7,941 nt of DNA from Prevotellaceae bacterium (GTDB lineage Bacteria > Bacteroidota > Bacteroidia > Bacteroidales > Paludibacteraceae), in assembly GCA_031270565.1 (NCBI GenBank), contig JAISXJ010000194.1, forward strand, positions 1-7,941, in the 5' to 3' direction. The position numbers were made by a program, and so were the translations under genes. Every line of letters begins with the position of its first letter. Position 1 is the first letter of the stretch. The notes beneath the pieces were generated by a model. It had not been told where the DNA came from. It did not search any database and was given only the letters and a program-made list of their open reading frames with translations. Positions 1-6,000 of the stretch are shown here, piece after piece.

Positions 1-1935
1 GTTTCTCAGTTCACTGACCTGTGTATTATGTGTGATGCCGTCTTCAGACAATCCGAAGCCGCCAAATTCTTTACTGTCAGTGTTCAAAATCATCCTGTAT
101 GCCCCATTGCGAACCAAAATACCGTAGTCGGAAAAGGACTGTTGCGCGTTGAAATTGAAGACAAAGAGTAAACTCTTGCGCCGGAATGCCAACACCTGGT
201 CGCCCTCATTGTCCCAAACATTTTCCACCGGCGCTTCGCTGTACTTTGGCTCGGAAGTCAGTGCGCGAATCATGGCGAGGTCAAAACATTTCAGTCCATA
301 ATAGAGAAAATCCTCATTGTCGGCGAGTTCCCATTGACGCCGTGCATATTTATATGACCATCCGTTGCCTTCACGCGGGAAATCAATCCATTCCGGATGC
401 CCGAACTCATTACCCATAAAATTAAGATAGCCGCCATTAACGGTGCCAATCGTGATGAGGCGAATCATTTTATGTAGCGCTATGCCACGATTCACGATAA
501 GTGTTTCGTCTCCTTTCTGCATGTGCCAGTACATATCCGAATCAATAAGCCTGAAAATAATGGTTTTGTCGCCCACCAGCGCCTGGTCGTGGCTTTCGAC
601 ATAACTGATAGTGCGCTCGCCGCAACGCCGGTTGGTCAGTTCCCAGAGAATATGCCCAACTTTCCAGTCCTCGTCGCGCACTTCCTTGATATATTTTATC
701 CAGAAATCGGGGATACCCATTGCCATACGGAAATCGAAACCCATGCCGCCCTCTTCAAACTTGACTGCCAATTCGGGCAATCCGCTCATCTCCTCCGCAA
801 TGGTTATGGCGTATGGATTGATTTCGTGCACAAGTTTGTTGGCTAATGTCAGGTAGCAAATGGCATCGCCGTCCTGATTCATATTGTAATAATCGCTGTA
901 GTTACAAAAATCCTGTCCGATACCGTGATTACGGTAAATCATTGAGGTAACACCATCGAAACGGAAGCCGTCGAACTTGTATTCTTCGAGCCAGAATTTA
1001 CAGTTTGACAGCAGAAAATGCAGCACTTCGTTTTTACTGTAGTTGAAACAAAGGGAATCCCACGCGGGATGTTCCCGCCGGTCGCCACCGCGAAAATATT
1101 GATAGGGAGTTCCGTCAAATCGTCCCAAGCCCTCTATCTCATTCTTTACGGCGTGCGAATGAACAAGATCCATAATCACGGCAATATTATTCCGGTGTGC
1201 CTCGTCAATAAGCGCTTTAAGCTCTTCCGGCGTCCCAAAACGGGAGGATGCCGCAAAGAAACTTGACACGTGATAGCCAAACGAACCGTAATAGGGATGC
1301 TCCTGTATCGCCATAATTTGAATACAGTTGTACCCGCTTTCGATGATTCTGGGAAGCACATGCTTCCGAAACTCGGTATAACTGCCCACTTTCTCCTCGC
1401 TCGTTCCCATACCGATATGACATTCGTAGATGAGAAGCGGCACAGTGGTGGGTTTAAAGCGTTTGATTTTAAATTTGTAGGGTGTCGGAGGCATCCACAC
1501 CTGTGCGGAAAAAATCTTTGTTTGCTCGTCCTGTACCACGCGCCTTATCCACGCCGGAATACGCTCGCCCGACCCGCCGTTCCATTCCACCAGCAACTTG
1601 AACAGGTCGCCGTGTTGCATTGATTTCTCGCCAAATTTCCCTTCCCAGACGCCATTCTCAATAGGCTGCAGGCGGTATGCCTCGTTCTTTTTCCAGTCGT
1701 TGAAGTCGCCGATGACATAAATGGCAGTAGCGTTGGGCGCCCATTCGCGTAATATCCAGTTGCGACGAACCTTGTGCAAACCAAAATAGAGATAACCTAC
1801 CGCAAAATCAGACAGAGACTCTTCGCCTCTCGTGAGTTCGCTCTCCTTCCGCAAGGCATACTGACGACGCCCATCAAGAGCCTGACTGTATGGCGCTAAA
1901 CCCGGGTCACGTTGAATAAGTTTAAGTTCCGACAT
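1..1935 (-). CDS. glgB: 1,4-alpha-glucan branching enzyme (GH13), 3' end outside window
   Basis: Transfers segments of alpha-1,4-glucan to make alpha-1,6 branch points during glycogen synthesis in the cytoplasm. The frame is open from ATG at 1935 to the left edge, giving 645 residues with no stop; the family is usually somewhat longer, so probably only a short C-terminal piece is missing. Residues about 55-150 look like the N-terminal CBM48 domain (WILREWAPNA, GDFNDW), followed by the GH13 barrel. The catalytic set is visible: nucleophile D327 in GFRFDGVTSM, acid/base E381 in IAEEMSG, and D450 in YVESHDQALVGDKT. The spacing of these residues fits the eukaryotic-like GH13_8 branch, which is common in Bacteroidota. 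The all-beta C-terminal domain begins near residue 560. The gene starts 66 bp after the lipoprotein stop, so it may be cotranscribed; I see no clear TAnnTTTG box in that gap. Identification is firm; only the C-terminus is unseen. Confidence 0.95.
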   Translation of the reverse strand, partial: MSELKLIQRDPGLAPYSQALDGRRQYALRKESELTRGEESLSDFAVGYLYFGLHKVRRNWILREWAPNATAIYVIGDFNDWKKNEAYRLQPIENGVWEGKFGEKSMQHGDLFKLLVEWNGGSGERIPAWIRRVVQDEQTKIFSAQVWMPPTPYKFKIKRFKPTTVPLLIYECHIGMGTSEEKVGSYTEFRKHVLPRIIESGYNCIQIMAIQEHPYYGSFGYHVSSFFAASSRFGTPEELKALIDEAHRNNIAVIMDLVHSHAVKNEIEGLGRFDGTPYQYFRGGDRREHPAWDSLCFNYSKNEVLHFLLSNCKFWLEEYKFDGFRFDGVTSMIYRNHGIGQDFCNYSDYYNMNQDGDAICYLTLANKLVHEINPYAITIAEEMSGLPELAVKFEEGGMGFDFRMAMGIPDFWIKYIKEVRDEDWKVGHILWELTNRRCGERTISYVESHDQALVGDKTIIFRLIDSDMYWHMQKGDETLIVNRGIALHKMIRLITIGTVNGGYLNFMGNEFGHPEWIDFPREGNGWSYKYARRQWELADNEDFLYYGLKCFDLAMIRALTSEPKYSEAPVENVWDNEGDQVLAFRRKSLLFVFNFNAQQSFSDYGILVRNGAYRMILNTDSKEFGGFGLSEDGITHNTQVSELRN

Positions 1936-2001
1936 AAAAATTTATCGTTAATCTGTTTGTTTCGGGAATTATGTTGTAACCGGTAATTGATAATACGTTA
2001 T

Positions 2002-2826
2002 TTACAGTTGCAGTCTCTGTCGAATAACTGCCCGCCTGTGCTCGCCGACAATTTTCTGCTCCTGCAACTGATGAATCTTTTTGAGTGCCTGTGCGAAACG
2101 GTAGGTATCGGCAAAAACCGTCCGGTCGTTTCTGTTCATAGTGTAAGAGGCGGTCTTGTTTCCAAGCAACTTGATGGTAACGGGCTGCGCCGCATGTTCC
2201 ACTATGAAACGGCAAAAATCTTCGGCTTCACTGTCGAGAAAAAGAACGGTTTCGTACGTTACGCCCAGATTCGTAAAAGTATGCAACTGCGTTGCGGAAA
2301 TGGGCGGTGTTTCAATAAAGATGTCATTACAAACCGCCGTAATCGTGTGCAGGGAAAGCGCCTGCCCCACATAGTGGCTCGTAAAACTGAAATCTCCCTG
2401 TTCGGTTGTTACGGGTTTGAGATAATTGCGTGCAACATTGATTTCGGTACGCATGGAACGATGTTCATAAATGCCGGTCTGCCGGTATTTCTCGTCTTTT
2501 TTCAGCAGAAATCCACCGGATAACTGTTCGGCTTCGCCGCTGACGGTGATTAACATACTGTCGAGACGGGGCAGGAGGTTCTCCAGTTCAATATAATCAA
2601 TGCGCCACAGCAGCGTATCGGCTTGGCGACGGGTGTCAACCTGACGCGGGAAAAGCCTGTGAAGCGAGTCAAGCATCTCTTTTGCCGCAACGTAACTGCC
2701 CTGCCGATAGAATCCCGTAGCCTGTTCCAGATAACCGGTAGCCTGTTCCTCTTCGGTGGGATTGCAGGCTGCTGCAAGCAGAACAGATATAAAAAAAATG
2801 ACCGTCTTAAAATGGAATTTCGACAT
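2002..2826 (-). CDS. Putative lipoprotein, TPR-like N-terminal part
   Basis: Unrecognised lipoprotein of 274 residues from the chosen ATG at 2826. The N-terminus MSKFHFKTVIFF... followed by the lipobox LAAAC is a type II signal peptide, with lipidated Cys21. The mature protein begins CNPTEEEQ; the acidic run after Cys resembles the lipoprotein export signal of Bacteroidota, which would suggest surface exposure (inference). Residues about 25-75 are helical with a repeat-like look (GYLEQATGFYRQGSYVAAKEMLDSLHRLFP), suggesting a TPR-like hairpin. The rest matches no family I know. An in-frame ATG at 2856 would add ten polar residues before the signal peptide and overlap the upstream gene by 17 bp. 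I prefer 2826 because it gives a standard signal-peptide n-region and a 13-bp gap. It lies in the same direction between the DUF2007 gene and glgB. Function unknown. Confidence 0.75.
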   Translation of the reverse strand: MSKFHFKTVIFFISVLLAAACNPTEEEQATGYLEQATGFYRQGSYVAAKEMLDSLHRLFPRQVDTRRQADTLLWRIDYIELENLLPRLDSMLITVSGEAEQLSGGFLLKKDEKYRQTGIYEHRSMRTEINVARNYLKPVTTEQGDFSFTSHYVGQALSLHTITAVCNDIFIETPPISATQLHTFTNLGVTYETVLFLDSEAEDFCRFIVEHAAQPVTIKLLGNKTASYTMNRNDRTVFADTYRFAQALKKIHQLQEQKIVGEHRRAVIRQRLQL

Positions 2827-2839
2827 ACTGAAAGGAGCT

Positions 2840-3073
2840 TTATTCTGGTTTGGCATGACTGATTTCAGACAAAATCGCTTCGGCGCGTGCTTTATCTGCC
2901 TCGAAAACGTGCAATCTGATACCGCTCACCGACGATGAAAACATAGGATAGAGATGCGCTGTATTTTCATTACTGATGAATGTGGATAATCCGTTCTGTT
3001 CCAAAGCATCTTTGGCGTACATAGCCTCTGTTATATTGGGATATGTGGCAATGATAATAGTTTTTCCTTCCAT
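2840..3073 (-). CDS. DUF2007-type small protein (putative signal-transducing protein)
   Basis: A 77-residue soluble protein that fits the DUF2007 family (Pfam PF09413), a small alpha/beta fold named as a putative prokaryotic signal-transducing protein; no biochemical role is established. Visible features are the first strand TIIIATYPN, a helix with EAMYAKDALEQNG, then FISNEN, a central loop, and the last strand GIRLHVFEADKARAEAIL, which matches the usual family pattern. The length is typical for a stand-alone member. There is no signal peptide or membrane segment, so it should be cytoplasmic. The start at 3073 follows a 46-nt AT-rich leader downstream of a TATCTTTG box. The lipoprotein gene follows directly, so the two are probably cotranscribed. 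Family assignment is by sequence pattern only. Confidence 0.8.
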   Translation of the reverse strand: MEGKTIIIATYPNITEAMYAKDALEQNGLSTFISNENTAHLYPMFSSSVSGIRLHVFEADKARAEAILSEISHAKPE

Positions 3074-3119
3074 AGTTTATGAGTTAACATATAAAAAAAC
3101 TTCAACATCAACTTGTCTG

Positions 3120-3127
3120 CAAAGATA
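3120..3127 (-). promoter_or_regulatory. Bacteroidota -7 promoter box for the DUF2007-lipoprotein(-glgB) unit
   Basis: On the minus strand this reads TATCTTTG, an exact match to TAnnTTTG, the -7 box used by the Bacteroidota primary sigma factor. It lies 46 bp upstream of the DUF2007 start. No TTTG is found at the -33 position. That place is taken by the A/T heptamers of the repeat element that begins at 3135. Confidence 0.6.
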
Positions 3128-3206
3128 CGCTTTTTTTTTAGTTTTTAGTTGTCAGTTTTTCCTTAACGTCCTTAATGTTCTCTTAGAGTTTAGAGTTTAG
3201 TTTTTT

Positions 3207-3220
3207 TGCCCGTTAGGGCA
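3207..3220. repeat. Small palindromic hairpin in element 1
   Basis: TGCCCGTTAGGGCA forms a 5-bp stem with a GTTA loop. It sits three bases before ATATCAATAGAAACA. Element 2 has a different hairpin (7587-7600) at the same place and spacing, so the position is conserved while the stem sequence differs. Confidence 0.75.
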
Positions 3221-3299
3221 TAAATATCAATAGAAACAACCATTTTTATCTGCCCGAATTGTCCGTAGGACATTAACGGTATATGTCCTTAACGCCCCC

Positions 3300-3571
3300 G
3301 CTACCGCAGATTTGTAATCTGTGGGACTACTCCTCGTCTCTGACGAGGAGTTATTGGTTGGTCGTTTTTAACGACCTGTCTCGTTACAAACGAGATTACC
3401 ATTTACCCCTCGTTACAAACGAGGGGGAGAGAATTTTGGTCGAAGAAATCGAACGTTTTAAGCAGCGAGAGCAGAGGCAAACTTGTTTGACTATGCAGAG
3501 TCGCGCAAAACGACTAAATTTATTGAAAGAATCGAAAAACATCGTCCCACAGATTACAAATCTGCGGTAGC
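3300..3571. repeat. REP-like hairpin cluster bounded by 28-bp perfect inverted repeats
   Basis: Positions 3300-3327 and 3544-3571 are exact reverse complements (28 of 28). Each arm holds its own hairpin, CAGATT/AATCTG, with a TGT or ACA loop. Inside the left half are four more hairpins with 3-nt loops: 3329-3351 (10-bp stem, loop TCT), 3360-3376 (7 bp, loop TTT), 3379-3395 (TCTCGTT/AACGAGA, loop ACA) and 3406-3426 (9 bp, loop ACA). The stem next to the loop is mostly GTT/AAC or ATT/AAT, so the units look related. The dense chain of short hairpins resembles REP/BIME elements, which are moved by IS200-like REP-associated transposases; that link is inference here. Confidence 0.85.
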
Positions 3572-3608
3572 AGGAGATACTCACTGAAAACTGAAAACTG
3601 ACAACTAA

Positions 3609-3632
3609 AAAAAGCCCCTCACGGGGCTTTTT
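3609..3632 (-). terminator. Rho-independent terminator of the nfeD-like/flotillin operon
   Basis: AAAAAGCCCC, a TCAC loop and GGGGCTTTTT give a 10-bp stem with A and T tracts on its sides, so it can work in both directions. It lies 46 bp past the flotillin stop codon (on the minus strand) and directly abuts the heptamer end of repeat element 1. Confidence 0.85.
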
Positions 3633-3677
3633 GTTGTTCAACGCGAAATATTACGCGCCTGTTTTCTGTCGTTGTAC

Positions 3678-5105
3678 TCAGTTTACAGGCTCGACATCAA
3701 TCGTTTCCTGCGCATTGGCTTCTTCGGCTTTGCCTTTCAGATACGAGGGCAAATTCAAGCCGGCAAGATTAAAGAGTTCATCCAGCGGCGGAATGGATTT
3801 CATCAATCCCGATACGAAATTGGCAGTTGATGAATTGCCATTATCACCATTGCCACTGTCCCAAACGGTGATTTTATCAATTTTCAGATTCTTGATAGCT
3901 TCTACCTGCGTAGATACCAGTTCGGGCAGTTTATCGGTAATCATCAGTAACGCAGCTTTCTGCGGGTCATTTGTTGCTGCTTTCACTAATTTGTCATAAC
4001 CGGCAGCCTGTTTTGTCAGGACTTCCAGAATACCGCGAGCCTCAGCATCCATTTTTGCAAAAATGGCATCGGCTTCACCTCTGGCCAACCGGCGGACACG
4101 CTCGGCTTCAGCCTCAGCTTCGATAATCACTTTCTCTTTCTCAACCTCAGCATATACCACAACATTGGCATTCTGAGTAGCCATTTCACGCTCGGCACGT
4201 ACTTTTTCGGCATCACGTTCCGATTGATATGCTTCTTCAAGGGCTTTTGCCATCTGCACTTTCTCGGCAGCCACCGCACGCCGAGCCGCTTCCGCCTCTC
4301 TTTCACGACGGAGAGCATCGGAATTGGCAATGGCAATCTTGGCAGTGTTTTCACCCTCTACGGCAGTAGCATTTGCCTCTGCGGTGCGGACACGCGTATC
4401 ACGCACGGTTTCCGCAATGCGAATATCTTTGTCTCTGTCGGCTTCCGCCTTGCCGATTTCACCAAAACGATTTTGCTCTGCCACACTCTTTTTGGCGTCG
4501 TTGATAGCTTTTGCAGCAGCCTCTTTTCCCAGAGCTTCGATATATCCCGATTCATCGCGAATATCAGTTACATTCACGTTGATAAGTTTCAACCCGATTT
4601 TGCGCAACTCAGCTTCAACGTTAGCGCTGACATTTGCCAGAAATTTATCGCGGTCGGCATTAATTTCTTCAATCTCCATCGTGGCAATCACCAAACGCAA
4701 CTGCCCGAAAAGAATATCGGTGGCAATATTCTGAATATTCACGGTGTTCTGACCTAACAGACGCTCTGCGGCATTGGTCATACTCTCAGGCTCGGTGGAG
4801 ATACCCACCGTAAAACGACACGGAACATCCACACGAATGTTTTGCTTACTCAACGCATTGGTCAGATTACATTCGATAGAAATAGGTTTTAAATCCAAAA
4901 AGGCAAAACTCTGAAAGACAGGCCAGATAAACGCAGCGCCACCATGCACACAACGCGCAGAACTGGCTCCACCGTCGGCATTTTTGCCTGTTTTTCCATA
5001 AATAACCAGAATTTTGTCGGATGGACAGCGTTTATAACGCGAAAGAATGGCGGCAAATGTTACCACAAGCACACCAACAAAAAGAACAATAATAATAGGA
5101 GTCAT
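3678..5105 (-). CDS. floT: Flotillin-family membrane scaffold protein (FloT/YuaG/YqiK type)
   Basis: Flotillins are membrane-anchored SPFH proteins that oligomerise and organise membrane microdomains, affecting membrane fluidity, protein complexes and secretion. This one has 475 residues (B. subtilis FloT has 509). An N-terminal membrane segment spans about residues 3-22 (TPIIIVLFVGVLVVTFAAIL). An SPFH/Band 7 domain follows to about residue 200 (GGAAFIWPVFQ near 55-65, INVNVTDIRDESGYIEALG near 170-190). Next comes a long charged coiled coil rich in EA and RAE repeats (about 195-360), with the flotillin signature KVIIEAEAEAERV. The C-terminal part includes LPELVSTQVEAIKNLKIDKITVWDSG, then a low-complexity Gly/Asn/Ser stretch. 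It is 45 bp downstream of an NfeD-like gene, which is the standard partner arrangement (YuaF-YuaG in Bacillus, YqiJ-YqiK in E. coli). The symbol is by family analogy. Confidence 0.93.
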   Translation of the reverse strand: MTPIIIVLFVGVLVVTFAAILSRYKRCPSDKILVIYGKTGKNADGGASSARCVHGGAAFIWPVFQSFAFLDLKPISIECNLTNALSKQNIRVDVPCRFTVGISTEPESMTNAAERLLGQNTVNIQNIATDILFGQLRLVIATMEIEEINADRDKFLANVSANVEAELRKIGLKLINVNVTDIRDESGYIEALGKEAAAKAINDAKKSVAEQNRFGEIGKAEADRDKDIRIAETVRDTRVRTAEANATAVEGENTAKIAIANSDALRREREAEAARRAVAAEKVQMAKALEEAYQSERDAEKVRAEREMATQNANVVVYAEVEKEKVIIEAEAEAERVRRLARGEADAIFAKMDAEARGILEVLTKQAAGYDKLVKAATNDPQKAALLMITDKLPELVSTQVEAIKNLKIDKITVWDSGNGDNGNSSTANFVSGLMKSIPPLDELFNLAGLNLPSYLKGKAEEANAQETIDVEPVN

Positions 5106-5150
5106 AACGTAAAAAATGTTTTAAATAAATGAATGATAAATAGGGGGCTT

Positions 5151-5729
5151 CTAAAAATTCGGTTCAACTAAGAGCGTATTACTTGAAATAACTTCAACAA
5201 CACGAATTTGAGCGCCATTTGCAAGTGTATCGCCGTTGGTGATGGCGTCAAATTCGCGGATTGCTCCCTGCACCGTAATTTGCACCTTGCCTTCCGCTTG
5301 ACGGTTGCCGGGGATGGTCAGATACACAGTTCCCTTGCAACCTACGGTACGTTCGGTTGGAATATTGCCCGACTGCTGCATACGGCTCATCCAGACAAAC
5401 AACCCCATAACAGCCGAAACCAGCGCCACTCCCACCACTACGGCGAGAATAATCAGCATCGTTGCGCTTGACACCGTTGGACTAAAGACAATGATTGTCC
5501 AGCTGAAACCCAGAAAAAAGTTGATAAAATTACGGAATGTAAAAAGCTGAAACGGTTCTCCGGCAGCATCCACCGTCATATCACCGCTAAAATCCGCACT
5601 AAAATCAGAGCCGGAATCCATACCGGCAAACGTCATAATACTCTGAATGACAAACACAGATGAGGTAACAATAGCAATCACCCACACTGTCTGCATAAAC
5701 AGATCCAATGATAACCACCACTCTTGCAT
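5151..5729 (-). CDS. NfeD/YuaF-like membrane protein with C-terminal OB fold
   Basis: A 192-residue membrane protein of the NfeD-like group found as partner of flotillins (YuaF of B. subtilis, YqiJ of E. coli). Three membrane segments are seen at about residues 11-35 (MQTVWVIAIVTSSVFVIQ), 66-84 (FINFFLGFSWTIIVF) and 88-112 (MLIILAVVVGVALVSAVMGLFVW). Residues about 120-192 form the soluble OB-like beta domain, with GCKGTVYLTIP at its start and VVEVISSNTLLVEP at its end. It lacks the ClpP-like protease domain of long NfeD proteins, as short flotillin partners do. It is the first gene of the operon with the flotillin gene. The start ATG at 5729 lies 68 bp after a TACCTTTG box. Direct binding to the flotillin is expected from the family but not shown here. 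Confidence 0.85.
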   Translation of the reverse strand: MQEWWLSLDLFMQTVWVIAIVTSSVFVIQSIMTFAGMDSGSDFSADFSGDMTVDAAGEPFQLFTFRNFINFFLGFSWTIIVFSPTVSSATMLIILAVVVGVALVSAVMGLFVWMSRMQQSGNIPTERTVGCKGTVYLTIPGNRQAEGKVQITVQGAIREFDAITNGDTLANGAQIRVVEVISSNTLLVEPNF

Positions 5730-5797
5730 AATAATATATTTTTTAAAGTTAGTTACTGTCCGGTATGCGTTTTCGCAACCTTACTTTTTTGTTCTGA

Positions 5798-5805
5798 CAA
5801 AGGTA
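5798..5805 (-). promoter_or_regulatory. -7 box of the nfeD-like/flotillin operon
   Basis: The minus strand reads TACCTTTG, matching TAnnTTTG. A weak -33 candidate TCTG (5827-5824) lies 18 nt upstream. The leader to ATG 5729 is about 60 nt and AT-rich. The 5730-6000 region between the divergent operon and namZ holds this box, the namZ box and two small dyads, and no gene. Confidence 0.6.
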
Positions 5806-5874
5806 TTTCTTTTTTTTGAAAAACAGAGATACGTTGCAGATTTCACCTCAAGACAGGCAATTGATTTTTTTGAC

Positions 5875-5882
5875 TACCTTTG
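5875..5882 (+). promoter_or_regulatory. -7 box of the namZ-like gene
   Basis: TACCTTTG matches TAnnTTTG exactly and lies 118 bp before the ATG. No good TTTG is seen at the -33 position. The box is followed at once by a dyad (5886-5906) that would overlap the expected start of transcription. Confidence 0.55.
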
Positions 5883-5885
5883 TCC

Positions 5886-5906
5886 TGATTTTAAGCATTA
5901 AAATCA
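5886..5906. promoter_or_regulatory. Perfect 8-bp dyad at the predicted namZ transcription start
   Basis: TGATTTTA and TAAAATCA are separated by AGCAT, a perfect 8-bp inverted repeat. It begins four bases after the -7 box, where the transcription start should fall. It could be an operator or a weak AT-rich hairpin at the 5' end of the mRNA. A second palindrome, AATGATCATT, lies at 5922-5931. Confidence 0.4.
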
Positions 5907-5957
5907 CTACTGACCAACAAAAATGATCATTATTATTTCTGTCATTTTCCATTCTTT

Positions 5958-5979
5958 TCTCCGTTCGCACCGGCGGAGA
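5958..5979 (+). other. Small leader hairpin before the namZ-like start codon
   Basis: TCTCCG (5958-5963) pairs with CGGAGA (5974-5979) around a 10-nt loop. It ends 21 nt before ATG 6001. The GGAGAG in its right arm is the only purine-rich SD-like stretch nearby, but it is about 20 nt from the ATG and would be base-paired. Confidence 0.3.
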
Positions 5980-6000
5980 GAATAAAAACCTGTTTTGCAA

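Larger units (their letters stand above)
3135..3611. repeat. Composite intergenic repeat element 1
   Basis: A gene-free element of about 470 bp between the DUF2007 promoter and the flotillin terminator. It is closed by an 18-bp perfect terminal inverted repeat (3142-3159 and 3594-3611) built of heptamers such as TTGTCAG. From left to right it holds: TTTTTAG-type heptamers; a 9-bp tandem pair CCTTAACGT/CCTTAATGT (3161-3178); TTAGAGT heptamers (3183-3200); the hairpin TGCCCGTTAGGGCA (3207-3220); ATATCAATAGAAACA (3224-3238); a hairpin cluster (3300-3426); a 24-nt block (3452-3475) that recurs inverted at 7545-7568; and CTGAAAA-type heptamers (3584-3611). It looks like a miniature or REP-type element, or several nested ones. 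A reading frame crosses 3283-3570 but is made of the palindromes and is not believed to be a gene. No transposase is present. Confidence 0.8.

Noticed and set aside
523..846. Plus-strand frames within glgB
   Set aside because: They are antisense to the catalytic part of GlgB, whose active-site motifs are all intact on the minus strand.
1987..2523. A 178-codon plus-strand frame opposite the lipoprotein gene
   Set aside because: It has no recognisable protein pattern, while the minus-strand frame has a proper lipoprotein signal peptide and fits the operon.
3283..3570. A 95-codon plus-strand frame in the intergenic region
   Set aside because: It runs through the 28-bp inverted repeat arm and four hairpins; its peptide is dictated by the palindromes. 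Only the 3452-3543 part might be a gene relic.
3224..3600. CRISPR array
   Set aside because: The repeated hairpins differ in sequence and length and there are no regular spacers of constant size.
3642..3657. CGCGAAATATTACGCG as a possible protein-binding palindrome
   Set aside because: The two halves match except for one A:A mismatch pair, but it is a single site between a stop codon and a terminator, with no sign of a role.
4224..4757. Long plus-strand frames opposite the flotillin gene
   Set aside because: They are antisense to a clearly recognised flotillin and show no family pattern; long antisense frames are expected opposite an Ala/Glu-rich coiled coil.
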